DNA of 64,000 bases from Paenibacillus sp. 1011MAR3C5 (GTDB lineage: Bacteria > Bacillota > Bacilli > Paenibacillales > Paenibacillaceae), in contig NZ_QZCF01000005.1 in assembly GCF_003591485.1 (NCBI RefSeq), positions 372,001 through 436,000 on the forward strand. The letters run 5' to 3'. Both the position numbers and the translations under genes were made by a program. The first letter of the stretch is position 1. Each line of letters opens with the position of its first letter. Shown one piece after another: positions 1-7,301 of the stretch. The notes beneath the pieces were generated by a model. The model saw nothing but the letters and a program-made list of their open reading frames with translations, was not told the DNA's origin and searched no databases.

Positions 1-492
1 TGAGCCTGGTCCATTGAAATGCTGGGCGCGCACGACACGATGCGTGGAACAGAGGTGGGCACCCTCATCATGGTTCCCGATTCCTTGTTTGATCCGGTCA
101 GCTGCGATGGTTGCCATCATATTCGTAGAATCGGCAAGCACCTCCGTGCCTCTGGAGGCGGACACGATCTTATTCTGGTCGACCGTGCCATAGATGGAGC
201 AGTTGCCAAGCGGAGCTACCGGTGATAACAATACGGGTTCAATGTCTTGCTGCCGGGCAAGGCCGAGCAGATCCGCTTCCAGCTGATGATAAGCAACCGG
301 ATCGAGCTCGCTGGGCTTCGAGAACCGGCTGCTTGCGTAGCTGCGAAGCACATCAGACGGACGCAGCGCATCGGTCCTTGTTCGGTACACTTCCAGCATC
401 AAGGAATTAAAGTCGGATGGAGAGAGCCCCTTCAGCTTCTGCAGAAGATCATCTCCAAGCTGACTTATTATGCGGTTAATCGGATTGCTCAT
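1..492 (-). CDS. Hypothetical protein, C-terminus cut off by window edge
   Basis: The frame is open from an ATG at 492 to the left edge of the window, giving 164 codons with no stop, so the C-terminus is missing. The start is well supported by an AAGGAGGAG ribosome binding site just upstream. The visible part is soluble: a helical N-terminus of about 75 residues, then a more strand-rich segment with the motifs LSPVAPLGNCSIYG and SASRGTEVLADSTN at about residues 95-130. There is no signal peptide or membrane segment. I do not recognise the family. A Fur-box-like sequence lies about 110 bp upstream, so iron control is possible. What lies downstream cannot be seen. Confidence 0.75.
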   Translation of the reverse strand, partial: MSNPINRIISQLGDDLLQKLKGLSPSDFNSLMLEVYRTRTDALRPSDVLRSYASSRFSKPSELDPVAYHQLEADLLGLARQQDIEPVLLSPVAPLGNCSIYGTVDQNKIVSASRGTEVLADSTNMMATIAADRIKQGIGNHDEGAHLCSTHRVVRAQHFNGPGS

Positions 493-601
493 GGTTACTC
501 CTCCTTCATTTTGTTAGATGGCGAATCGGTGCTGCCGGGCTCCATACAGGAATAATTTCCAGTGATGGCTGTTTAACAGCTGCTTTTTTTGCTCCAATGA
601 T

Positions 602-616
602 TGATAATTATTCTCA
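602..616. promoter_or_regulatory. Fur-box-like 7-1-7 inverted repeat
   Basis: TGATAATTATTCTCA matches the Bacillus Fur/PerR-type 7-1-7 consensus TGATAATNATTATCA at all but one position. It sits between the minus-strand gene starting at 492 and the plus-strand broken gene starting at 684, so it could control either or both. The match is seen directly; iron regulation is inferred. Confidence 0.5.
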
Positions 617-683
617 ATTAGTTGATGAATATCAGATAACTTATACATCGATCGGGAGCTTAACTAATCGGAGGTGAGCTTAT

Positions 684-884
684 ATGAATTCTAGCGCGGC
701 GTCCCGCATCTATCAACAATATTTTGAATAGGCGCTGCTCCGGCAGGAGGATGGACGAACCTATCTGTTCCAGTAAAATGCGGAGCTTGGCGCGGTATAC
801 CGTGTCGCCACTTATAGCGGCCACTACGCGGTTCAACAGCTGGCGGCTCACCGTGGCAACAGTGAAAGAATGGATAAAGCCCAA
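684..884 (+). pseudogene. Broken small gene with two in-frame stops
   Basis: A GGAGGTGAGC ribosome binding site precedes an ATG at 684, but the frame stops after 15 codons (TAG at 729) and again at 774 (TAA). The same frame then stays open past 884 and reads as ordinary protein (GAVYRVATYSGHYAVQQL). Both stops are one C-to-T change from Gln codons, so the simplest reading is an N-terminal gene remnant inactivated by two nonsense changes. Its tail runs into the 3' end of the convergent gene at 885-1514. The family is not recognised. It lies 68 bp downstream of the Fur-like box, so it may once have been iron-regulated. Confidence 0.4.
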
Positions 885-1514
885 TCAGGTCGCAACCGCA
901 GGTTTAATTCCAGGCATAGTACGCAGATGCCTGATACCCAGTTCCACGGAGGTCTCAATATAACCCACAATCTGGTCCATAGTGAATACATGCAGCTTCT
1001 CATCGAGAACAGATCGCTCGTATGCCATATCCTCCATTACGAGAGGGATAAACGCTTCGACCTCCTGTGACGAGACCTCCTGTAGATCCGCAATGGCAGG
1101 ACGATAGGACAGGCTGTCTCTCAATTCCTCTTGGCAGCCATAATAATCTAGCAATTTCCCGTTCAATAGGCGGAAGTCATTGTGATAGAGCTGCAAAACT
1201 TCCGGATTTCCCTCCATCCGGTTTCGCAGCCATGGCAAATAAAAGCCTTTCAGCCAGACATGATCCGCAATCAGATGCGTGAAGTATCCCCAAATGTAAG
1301 GCTCGTGTTCCAGCGCTTGATATTGATACAAAAATCCCTTGTAATCAATGCTTCTGGAATAGTCGCGGATATCTCCGGTAAAGAAATGGGATGCGTCCTT
1401 AGGCGACACCGCGTCAGGGGCCAGGCTTCCAAGCAAAAAAGATGGTTTGTCTTCAATGAGCAGAGCTTCTGCGATTCGATTCGCTATGACCGCGTGCATT
1501 AACCGTGAACCCAT
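885..1514 (-). CDS. Zinc-dependent phospholipase C-like protein
   Basis: A soluble protein of 209 residues with the pattern of the bacterial zinc-dependent phospholipase C superfamily. The N-terminus carries a His at residue 7, a conserved GSLAPDAV segment near residues 29-36, then KDASHFF, and later FTHLIADHVW near residues 78-87; these His/Asp positions are where the family binds metal. There is no signal peptide, so it is probably a cytoplasmic hydrolase-fold protein rather than a secreted toxin. The start at 1514 follows AGGAGG with 8-nt spacing. The true substrate is unknown; many such Bacillales proteins are listed only as hydrolases. Confidence 0.7.
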   Translation of the reverse strand: MGSRLMHAVIANRIAEALLIEDKPSFLLGSLAPDAVSPKDASHFFTGDIRDYSRSIDYKGFLYQYQALEHEPYIWGYFTHLIADHVWLKGFYLPWLRNRMEGNPEVLQLYHNDFRLLNGKLLDYYGCQEELRDSLSYRPAIADLQEVSSQEVEAFIPLVMEDMAYERSVLDEKLHVFTMDQIVGYIETSVELGIRHLRTMPGIKPAVAT

Positions 1515-1569
1515 CTCATCATCCTCCTAGTCGTCATTTTATAACAATATCTTACCACTATTTACCTAA

Positions 1570-1836
1570 AAAGACCTGTTGACCGTATTCGAATGTAAGC
1601 TGAAGCTGCCGCTATGCCTTAGGGTCACCAAGTTTTTGAACGCATTTGTCGAGGCGACGGAGGACGAAGGAGCTCATATTCCGCGCTTGTGGGAGTGTTG
1701 GTCCCGATCGACGACAAATTCATAACCTAACCTGCGAGACTTGGCTGTACGAAAGTGCGAGTTGGCGGCTGCGAATGATGAAATTCTAGAGCTGATCCGT
1801 TCTACTATTCACGCTTTGCGGGAGCGACGCGGATAA
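1570..1836 (+). pseudogene. Possible gene remnant with one internal stop
   Basis: This stretch has no intact gene. One plus-strand frame is open for 88 codons from 1570 to the TAA at 1834, broken only by a TAA at 1723. The halves read like real protein (KFLNAFVEATEDEGAHIPRL, then a helical RDLAVRKCELAAANDEIL tail), but no start codon with a ribosome binding site is present. The helical tail resembles dimerisation helices of small regulators only in a general way. It may be a decayed regulator gene or chance. Confidence 0.22.
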
Positions 1837-1870
1837 ATGCGGATAGCGGTTGCTGTTCGACAACTCTTCA

Positions 1871-1899
1871 TTGACTTTGCGAATTGTTGTAACTACAAT
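1871..1899 (+). promoter_or_regulatory. SigA promoter of the Rrf2 gene with overlapping operator
   Basis: TTGACT (1871-1876) and TACAAT (1894-1899) are separated by exactly 17 bp. The -10 region overlaps GTTGTAACTA (1886-1895), a 10-mer that recurs at 2376-2385 ahead of the next gene. The shared word suggests that the Rrf2 protein controls both itself and its neighbour. Confidence 0.65.
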
Positions 1900-1920
1900 G
1901 AGTACAACGGGGTGATTCCA

Positions 1921-2337
1921 TTGAAGCAATTTAGCACGCGGTTTTCCATCGCAGTCCATACCCTTTCACTGATTGCCTATACGCCTAATGAGTGTACAGG
2001 GGATTATATCGCGGCTAGCGTCAATACGAACCCAGTCGTCATTCGCAGAATTACGGGAATGCTGAAGAAGGCGGGACTTGTAGAGGTGCGTCCGGGTGTA
2101 GGGGGCGCTTCGCTGCTTAAGAAGCCGGAGGAGATTACGTTACTTGATATCTATAAGGCAGTTCATGTGATCGAGGATAATCAATTGTTCCGGTTTCATG
2201 AGGATCCGAATAAGCGTTGTCCGGTCGGCCGCAATATCGAGTCGGTCCTACAAGCAGAGATGAGCGATGCTCAATCGGCGATGGAACAGCGGCTCGCGCA
2301 GACGACACTAGACCAGCTTACGGCCAAATTCGAATAA
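1921..2337 (+). CDS. Rrf2 family transcriptional regulator (YwnA-like)
   Basis: A regulator of 138 residues starting at a TTG preceded by GGGGTGA; a longer upstream frame to 1837 lacks a ribosome binding site and would run through the promoter. The N-terminus (KQFSTRFSIAVHTL) and winged helix (ITGMLKKAGLVEVRPGVGG) are typical of Rrf2 proteins. Only one Cys lies in the C-terminal half (RCPVGRNIE), so an iron-sulfur cluster of the IscR/NsrR type is unlikely and a redox-thiol or ligand mechanism is more plausible. The arrangement with a following NAD(P)H-dependent reductase recalls other Rrf2-controlled quinone or electrophile stress pairs. Confidence 0.85.
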   Translation: MKQFSTRFSIAVHTLSLIAYTPNECTGDYIAASVNTNPVVIRRITGMLKKAGLVEVRPGVGGASLLKKPEEITLLDIYKAVHVIEDNQLFRFHEDPNKRCPVGRNIESVLQAEMSDAQSAMEQRLAQTTLDQLTAKFE

Positions 2338-2340
2338 ATG

Positions 2341-2369
2341 AAAGCTCCCGCAAGAGGGCTTTTATTTTT
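2341..2369 (+). terminator. Rho-independent terminator after the Rrf2 gene
   Basis: AAAGCTC and GAGGGCTTTT form a short stem followed by TATTTTTC. It separates the regulator from the next gene, which has its own operator region. Confidence 0.5.
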
Positions 2370-2373
2370 CATA

Positions 2374-2416
2374 TAGTTGTAACTAATATAGTTATAACAA
2401 TCTGAATTACAACTAA
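2374..2416 (+). promoter_or_regulatory. Candidate Rrf2 operator region
   Basis: TAGTTGTAACTA (2374-2385) is followed by TAGTTATAAC (from 2389) and then, inverted, by TTACAACTAA (from 2407). The same GTTGTAACTA word lies in the promoter of the Rrf2 gene. A binding site shared by autoregulation and target control is inferred. Confidence 0.45.
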
Positions 2417-2436
2417 TCGCTATGGAGGTATGAGCA

Positions 2437-3309
2437 ATGAAATTATTAGTGACAGGTGCAACGGGGAAGCTGGGGTCCAAAATCGTAGAAATGCTATTGA
2501 AGACGGTACCGGCAGGCAATCTGGCTGTAAGCGTAAGAAACCCGAAGAAGGCGGAGCATCTGCGGGCACGAGGAATCGATGTGCGCCATGGCGACTTCGA
2601 CCATCCTCAAACATTGGATACCGCTTTTGCAGGCATTGAACGCCTGCTGCTTATCTCTGCGGATGGAGACAATGAAGCGAGGATTCGTCAGCATACGAAT
2701 GCCGTCGCTGCTGCAGAACGTGCAGGAGTAGCTTTTATCGCGTACACAAGCCTTGCGGATGCAGCCGACAGTCCGCTCTTCCTCGCGCCTGTGCATCGCG
2801 TGACGGAAGAAGCGATTGCGAAGACGGGCATTCCGTATTCGTTCCTGCGCAACAATTGGTATCTGGAGAATGAAGCTGGCAGCATTCAAGCTGTCCTGGC
2901 GGGTGCGCCATGGATCACTTCCGCTGCTGGAGGCAGAGTAGGGTGGGCGCTGCAGCAAGATTATGCACAGGCAGCTGCTGCTGTATTGAGCGGTGAAGGA
3001 CATGAGCATACGATTTATGAGCTGTCCGGGCCGTTGCTGAGCCAAGAGCAATTGACGTCAGCGCTTGGCGAGGTGCTGAACCGGGAGGTTCCGATTCAGC
3101 AGATGGATGACGCTGCTTATGCCGCCATCATGAAGGAGGCAGGCATGCCGGATTTTGTGCTGCCGATTCTGACTGGCATTCAGGAAGGCATTCGTATAGG
3201 GGCGCTTGAGGTGGAAAGCGGCGATTTCGAGAAGCTGCTGGGCCGTCCTGTGACGCCAATCCGCGAGGCATTGACGCAATTGATTGATGAATTGTCCGCA
3301 ACCAAATAA
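2437..3309 (+). CDS. NmrA/QOR2-like NAD(P)H:quinone oxidoreductase
   Basis: An atypical short-chain dehydrogenase of 290 residues, close in length to E. coli QOR2/YtfG. The N-terminal VTGATGKLGSKI Rossmann loop binds NAD(P)H, the RNPKKAEHL segment suggests NADPH preference, and SFLRNNWYLEN at about residues 136-146 is a hallmark of the quinone-reductase branch. It starts at an ATG after TATGGAGG. With the Rrf2 gene just upstream and shared operator-like words, a role in removing quinones or electrophiles under Rrf2 control is likely but inferred. Confidence 0.8.
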   Translation: MKLLVTGATGKLGSKIVEMLLKTVPAGNLAVSVRNPKKAEHLRARGIDVRHGDFDHPQTLDTAFAGIERLLLISADGDNEARIRQHTNAVAAAERAGVAFIAYTSLADAADSPLFLAPVHRVTEEAIAKTGIPYSFLRNNWYLENEAGSIQAVLAGAPWITSAAGGRVGWALQQDYAQAAAAVLSGEGHEHTIYELSGPLLSQEQLTSALGEVLNREVPIQQMDDAAYAAIMKEAGMPDFVLPILTGIQEGIRIGALEVESGDFEKLLGRPVTPIREALTQLIDELSATK

Positions 3310-3380
3310 TTGCCGGTTCACTAGTTGAATTCCGCTCGCGACTCTACTAAACTGAACACATAGCTCCCAGATTCCACGAT

Positions 3381-3833
3381 GTGGACATGTCCGGGATGTC
3401 AGAAGAGGAGTGTGCAGAAGTGTTTTTGCATTTTATCGTTGAACGCGAGCATAAGGAAGCTTTTCTAGATCTAGCGCATCGAATTGCTTCCTCAGACGGA
3501 TTTATTAATCGCAATGAACAAAATTATATTCAAGGCTGGCTGCTTGAGCTTGGACTTGAAGATTGGTCGCCGGACGCAAGAGCGCATCTATCGACGGCCG
3601 AGCTGATCGGCAACCTGCAGGACGATCGAATCAAGCATATCTTCCTGGCTGAGCTGCTGCTGCTAATCTTCGCAGATGGCAACTTCAATGATGAGGAAAA
3701 ACGGATTGCAGATGAGATCCAGCGATTGTTCGGCTGCGATGACGAGACGTTCGCCAAATTCAGAGGCTGGGTGGAGCAAATGAACGCACTCAAGGTCGAG
3801 GGAATGAAGCTGGTGCTTCATACGTCGAGCTAG
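3381..3833 (+). CDS. TerB-like domain protein with uncertain start
   Basis: An acidic all-helical protein of about 150 residues with two repeats typical of the TerB fold (HRIASSDGFINRNEQNYI and FADGNFNDEEKRIADEI). TerB-like proteins bind metal at such acidic loops and often act in stress responses or as membrane-associated adaptors; no specific role can be assigned. The GTG at 3381 lacks a clear ribosome binding site. The frame continues upstream as APRFHD, which fits the protein well, but the codon where a start is expected (3360) is ATA. The gene may have lost its start codon, or the N-terminus differs from what is given. Confidence 0.6.
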   Translation: MDMSGMSEEECAEVFLHFIVEREHKEAFLDLAHRIASSDGFINRNEQNYIQGWLLELGLEDWSPDARAHLSTAELIGNLQDDRIKHIFLAELLLLIFADGNFNDEEKRIADEIQRLFGCDDETFAKFRGWVEQMNALKVEGMKLVLHTSS

Positions 3834-3916
3834 CGCTTATCAGGGCTGCATCGGCGAGACGCGATGCTGTGAAGTTCTTTTCTTAAGCGTGGAATATGTG
3901 GTATCAAATCAAGTGC

Positions 3917-3965
3917 AGCGGGCGGATGGGACAAGCGATTGTCTCTTCTGCCCGCTGTTTTAATT
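3917..3965 (+). terminator. Probable terminator
   Basis: AGCGGGC (3917-3923) pairs with GCCCGCT (3950-3956), with an inner GGACAA/TTGTCTC stem, followed by GTTTTAATT. Confidence 0.5.
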
Positions 3966-4023
3966 CCGGCAACGACAGGCATTAATCCGATGCGTTTGGT
4001 TAAATTGTTCACAAAATCGTCAC

Positions 4024-4053
4024 TTATGAAGAGGGGCTCCCAGCTTCTATAAT
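4024..4053 (+). promoter_or_regulatory. Promoter of the DUF2798 gene
   Basis: A perfect TATAAT (4048-4053) lies 18 bp after a weak TTATGA -35 element (4024-4029), 30 bp ahead of the gene start. Confidence 0.5.
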
Positions 4054-4083
4054 GACAAATGTGAACAGAAAGGATGAGGGTTA

Positions 4084-4572
4084 GTGCCAAGGACGAAGAA
4101 GGAAGAATTTTATTTTGGGTTGATGATGGTTACCGGTATGGTCATCTTTATGACGTCGTACAATCTCATCCGGATCGATGCATGGGAAACGCTGACGTGG
4201 CAAACGGTGTTGCTTCAATTGCTGGTTGGTTATGTAGTCGCGTTTGCGGTGGAAATGTTTGTAGTGGGACCCGTAGCGAAAAAACTGGCTTTCGCGCTGC
4301 CTTATGACAAATCGAAAAAGCTGTTTGTTATTTTGTCTTTGGCGTTTTTCATGGTGACGGGCATGGTTCTCAGCATGTCTCTGTTCGGACTCGGTATGAC
4401 CTATTACTCCGGTCATTTGAACGGTCAATCGCTGGTTGCCAGCTACATCTCGCTGTGCTTTCACAATTTCATATTTGCCTTCCCGCTGCAGCTGATTGTG
4501 ATGGGACCGCTCGTTCGTTTTTTGTTCAGCAGGTTCGTACAGAATCGAGCAAGTAAACCGGTTTTGCAATAG
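4084..4572 (+). CDS. DUF2798-type four-helix membrane protein
   Basis: A membrane protein of 162 residues with four predicted transmembrane helices arranged as a repeated pair (LMMVTGMVIFMTSYNLIR and LAFFMVTGMVLSMSLFGL, each followed by a second helix). This internal duplication with a conserved MVTGMV turn is characteristic of DUF2798 proteins. Function is unknown. The GTG start at 4084 follows AAAGGATGAGG. It is transcribed alone between a promoter and a terminator. Confidence 0.75.
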   Translation: MPRTKKEEFYFGLMMVTGMVIFMTSYNLIRIDAWETLTWQTVLLQLLVGYVVAFAVEMFVVGPVAKKLAFALPYDKSKKLFVILSLAFFMVTGMVLSMSLFGLGMTYYSGHLNGQSLVASYISLCFHNFIFAFPLQLIVMGPLVRFLFSRFVQNRASKPVLQ

Positions 4573-4579
4573 CCGCAGC

Positions 4580-4611
4580 AAGAGGCTGACCTATAAGCAG
4601 GGTAGCCTCTT
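4580..4611. terminator. Hairpin between convergent genes
   Basis: AAGAGGCT and AGCCTCTT form a perfect 8-bp stem with a 16-nt loop between the convergent genes ending at 4572 and 4634. The T-run is weak on both sides. Confidence 0.45.
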
Positions 4612-4633
4612 CAATATCCATAGCAATGCTTAA

Positions 4634-5041
4634 CTATGCCACATAGTGGCCCATATATACATAGGATGCTCCATTAGGATGAGTCGGTGCAGTCAACGTA
4701 ACTCTCAAGTAGTAGGTTTGGTTGGCTTGAACGCTGATCCCGTTATTATGATTAGGAATCACATTATAGTTGGCATCTAGCAACTGAACTTGCAGCGGTC
4801 CGCCATAATTCGTATTAACTACGGTAATGAGTGCCGTACCGCTTCTGTGAGTCGTAAATTTATGAAGCTTCGTGCTTGAACCAAAAGGTGTGATTTGACC
4901 CGTATGGAATACAGCACCTCCGACTAGCACATCGCTCATGGAATGAAAAGTATCATAAGCAGAAACCTTACTTGTTGGCGTTAGAATGCTTAAAGATAAT
5001 AAAGCGATAGCAAGTATGAATGTATACGTTTTCCTCATCAT
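4634..5041 (-). CDS. Small secreted beta-rich protein
   Basis: A secreted protein of 135 residues. Residues 1-28 form a Sec signal peptide (MMRKTY, a hydrophobic core, then TSKVSA cleaved before YDTF). The mature part of about 107 residues is Gly/Thr/Asn-rich with alternating strands and ends in YVYMGHYVA. No Cys is present. The layout (FTTHRSGTALITV, LDANYNVIP, ANQTYYLRVTL) resembles small immunoglobulin-like or bacterial pre-peptidase-like sandwich domains. Family and role are unknown. The start follows AAAAGGGG; two ATG codons are tandem and either could serve. Confidence 0.65.
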   Translation of the reverse strand: MMRKTYTFILAIALLSLSILTPTSKVSAYDTFHSMSDVLVGGAVFHTGQITPFGSSTKLHKFTTHRSGTALITVVNTNYGGPLQVQLLDANYNVIPNHNNGISVQANQTYYLRVTLTAPTHPNGASYVYMGHYVA

Positions 5042-5161
5042 ACAAACCCCTTTTCTTAAATAGATTTGACATCTATCTCCACTTTATACTTTATGCATTA
5101 TTTTGTATATATTTACAGAAAAGTAGTCATAGTGTTACAAAAACCAGCATATTTCAATCAT

Positions 5162-5851
5162 TTATTCATAACGAAGTCCATTGGATATATGATCCAAGTG
5201 ATTCCAATCCTGAACCGCAATCTTTTTCTTATCTTTGATGATTACCCCTATCTTGCAGAGCTTTGTCACAACACGATTGAGATGCCGCGGTGTTGTTCCG
5301 ATCAAAGATGCGATTTCGGCAATATGCGGCGTTTTAATTTCTTTTCCGAACTCATGCTGAAGCTTGGTTGATAGGAGATAGCTGGCGAATCGCTCTTCAA
5401 CGGATGCTAGCAGATTAATTCGTGAAGCTGTTGTGCAAGTAAGCAGCTTATAGGATAGATGCTTCAGCAGTTCATGCAACAGAGGGTTGTTATGGGTGAG
5501 CTCTGCTTCGACGGATCTTTTGTTTACAAATAAAAAAGCGGATGCCTCGACCGCTTCAACCTGAGATTGGATGGCAACGTTCTGAATGAGCTCGACATCG
5601 CCGAAGACGGATAGCGGTCCGCAAAATCGCAATAGCAGCGCCTTTCCGGTCGTGACACTGGAGGAAACTTTAGTTCTCCCAGCTACTTGAAAGTAGAGCC
5701 CGTCCAGTTCATCGCCTTCATGCAGGATGATTTCTTCTCGTTCATAATAGCGGAGCTGAAGGGGGAGCGAGTCAGACGGTGAGAGCAACCGCTCAAGCTG
5801 AAAGTCTTGTATATATCCTCGTATTCGCTGCAGATCAACGCTCGTTTTCAT
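5162..5851 (-). CDS. Crp/Fnr family regulator (YeiL-like)
   Basis: A transcription factor of 229 residues. The cyclic-nucleotide-binding-type beta barrel spans about residues 20-130 (ILHEGDELDGLYFQVAGRTKV), followed by a dimer helix and a C-terminal helix-turn-helix (TPHIAEIASLIGTTPRHLNRVVTKL). No Cys cluster for an Fnr-type iron-sulfur centre is present in the N-terminus. The start at 5851 is 6 nt from GGAGG; an in-frame ATG directly upstream (5854) is the alternative. A long upstream frame to 5992 is unsupported. Regulators of this branch often control an adjacent transporter or hydrolase; here the divergent neighbour is a HAD phosphatase. Confidence 0.8.
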   Translation of the reverse strand: MKTSVDLQRIRGYIQDFQLERLLSPSDSLPLQLRYYEREEIILHEGDELDGLYFQVAGRTKVSSSVTTGKALLLRFCGPLSVFGDVELIQNVAIQSQVEAVEASAFLFVNKRSVEAELTHNNPLLHELLKHLSYKLLTCTTASRINLLASVEERFASYLLSTKLQHEFGKEIKTPHIAEIASLIGTTPRHLNRVVTKLCKIGVIIKDKKKIAVQDWNHLDHISNGLRYE

Positions 5852-5867
5852 CATTTTCCTCCGTTTT

Positions 5868-5879
5868 GGACATTTGTCC
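5868..5879. promoter_or_regulatory. Palindrome in the divergent Crp/HAD promoter region
   Basis: GGACATTTGTCC has GGACA/TGTCC arms around TT and lies 14 bp upstream of the Crp-family gene start, just downstream of that gene's TATAAT (minus strand, 5885-5890). It also overlaps the promoter region of the divergent HAD gene. This placement suits an autorepression site. The binding protein is inferred. Confidence 0.4.
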
Positions 5880-5937
5880 TTTTTATTATACTCGGAATTG
5901 CTAAGATGAGAGAAAAAAATGAAGGAGCAAGACTTTG

Positions 5938-6696
5938 ATGAAGAAAATCGTTTTCGATTTGGATGGAACCATTTGTTTTTCCGGGAAACCATTAAGTCCA
6001 GCTATGATTCAAGCATTAGCTACACTTGAGGGCATAGGATTTGATCTTATTTTTGCCTCCGCGAGGCCTATTCGCGACTTGCTGCCCATTCTGCCTGTAC
6101 ATATGCATCACTACCCGATGGTAGGAGGTAACGGGGCTTTCGTAGCGTTAGGGGGGGAGATCATAACAACCTCTCCTTTCGATAAAGAAACGTTAGGACA
6201 GCTAATCTGCTTGATTACGAAATATGAAGCCAAATATTTGATGGACGGTGAATGGGACTACGCATATACAGGAGATGATACTCATCCGATTCGCCGTAAT
6301 CTGGACCCTGAAGGCATGGCGAGCAATTTGCCGTATGAACAGTTGGGGGGAATTGTGAAAATGGTCGTGCTGAGCAGTCTTAATCCGGGTCAATTGCTCG
6401 TTGAACTGCAAAAGCTCCCGGTCATAACCTACATGCATGGTTCGGAAGATATCATTGATATTAGTCCCCGAGGCGTGAACAAGTGGGAGGGACTTCAAGT
6501 ATTAGGCGTACGTTCGCAGGAATTTATCGCTTTTGGCAATGATGCGAATGATATTTCAATGTTCCAGCAGGCAGGTCGTTCCATATGCGTCGGCGACCAC
6601 CCTGAACTAAAGCGGTTCGCGACCGAACAGGTGATGAACATCGAAGAGCGGGTCATTGAGAAAATAGGGGAGATGGTTCTTACTTTCAATAGATGA
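5938..6696 (+). CDS. Cof-type HAD-IIB phosphatase
   Basis: A haloacid-dehalogenase hydrolase of 252 residues. Motif I is FDLDGT, motif II lies in FASARP, and the C-terminal motif IV is FGNDANDISMF; the mobile C2-type cap lies between about residues 80 and 185. These enzymes dephosphorylate sugar phosphates, nucleotides or flavin precursors in the cytoplasm; substrate cannot be told from sequence. The ATG at 5938 follows GAAGGAG by 10 nt; a TTG three bases upstream is nearer but less likely. It is divergent from the Crp-family gene. Confidence 0.85.
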   Translation: MKKIVFDLDGTICFSGKPLSPAMIQALATLEGIGFDLIFASARPIRDLLPILPVHMHHYPMVGGNGAFVALGGEIITTSPFDKETLGQLICLITKYEAKYLMDGEWDYAYTGDDTHPIRRNLDPEGMASNLPYEQLGGIVKMVVLSSLNPGQLLVELQKLPVITYMHGSEDIIDISPRGVNKWEGLQVLGVRSQEFIAFGNDANDISMFQQAGRSICVGDHPELKRFATEQVMNIEERVIEKIGEMVLTFNR

Positions 6697-6990
6697 GTTC
6701 TATGGCGTGATAGAAAAGCGCAGCATTGATTTCATGGATGACAATCGCCAATACTTCAGATCAGAAAATATATACCATAATTTGGTGGAAATGGGATGGG
6801 GACATGGGGACATTACCGTTGCGGGCTTGTGCAGAGCTGAGACAATAATAGACTGCGAAGCATGAAGCTTGAGACAATCATGTGCAATATCTATGATAAT
6901 TATAGAAACGATGACATTGATCTATCATTCCAGCCCCGATACAATCAAGTTGCAACAGATTGAATTATCCTTAAGGAGGCTGGAAAAACA
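6697..6990. other. Non-coding stretch before the tandem repeats
   Basis: No convincing gene is seen. One plus frame reads about 50 codons (FMDDNRQYFRSENIYHNL) up to a stop near 6865 but lacks a start with a ribosome binding site; it may be a fragment. A second frame opening at 6869 runs into the repeats and is probably not translated. Confidence 0.35.
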
Positions 6991-7233
6991 TTCCGCCATG
7001 CAAGCCGAGTTTCTCGGCTTAGAGCAAGCATGGCAGCTCATTTCCGTCATGCAAGCCGAGTTTCTCGGGTTAGAGCAAGCAACGCAGCTCATTTCCGCCG
7101 TGCAAGCCGAGTTTCACGGGTTAGAGCAAGCATGGCAGCACATTTCCGCCGTGCAAGCCGAGTTTCACGGGTTAGAGTAAGCATGATGGCGGCACATTTC
7201 CGCCGTGCAAGCCGAGTTTCTCGGCTTAGAGCT
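6991..7233 (+). repeat. Five tandem 51-bp hairpin-containing repeats
   Basis: Units begin at 6991, 7042, 7093, 7144 and 7198 (period 51, 51, 51, 54; the last unit is partial). Each begins TTCCGCC(A/G)TGCAAGCC. Units 1 and 5 contain the perfect hairpin AAGCCGAGTTTCTCGGCTT; unit 2 and especially units 3-4 carry changes in the 3' arm. Because 51 is a multiple of three, more than one frame stays open through the array, producing 17-residue repeat peptides (QAEFLGLEQAWQLIS in one frame) that are probably not real proteins. Stems have no T-runs, so they are not ordinary terminators. Position: between a HAD gene and a small membrane protein gene. Confidence 0.85.
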
Positions 7234-7259
7234 ATTTCATACTAGTATTCATTTGTCTC

Positions 7260-7288
7260 TTGTCAGATTTATTGGAAAAATCTATGAT
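7260..7288 (+). promoter_or_regulatory. Promoter of the small membrane protein gene
   Basis: TTGTCA (7260-7265) and TATGAT (7283-7288) are 17 bp apart and start just after the repeat array, so the gene downstream does not depend on reading through the repeats. Confidence 0.6.
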
Positions 7289-7301
7289 GTGAGGTGGCAG
7301 A

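Noticed and set aside
5852..5992. N-terminal extension of the Crp/Fnr gene
   Set aside because: It would run through the promoter and the GGAGG site; the ATG at 5851 is well placed.
6991..7233. CRISPR array
   Set aside because: Units are directly adjacent without unique spacers, and no cas genes are present.
6869..7245. Two open frames encoding 17-residue repeat peptides
   Set aside because: They are by-products of a 51-bp repeat period divisible by three; neither has a ribosome binding site, and the repeat hairpins explain the conservation better.
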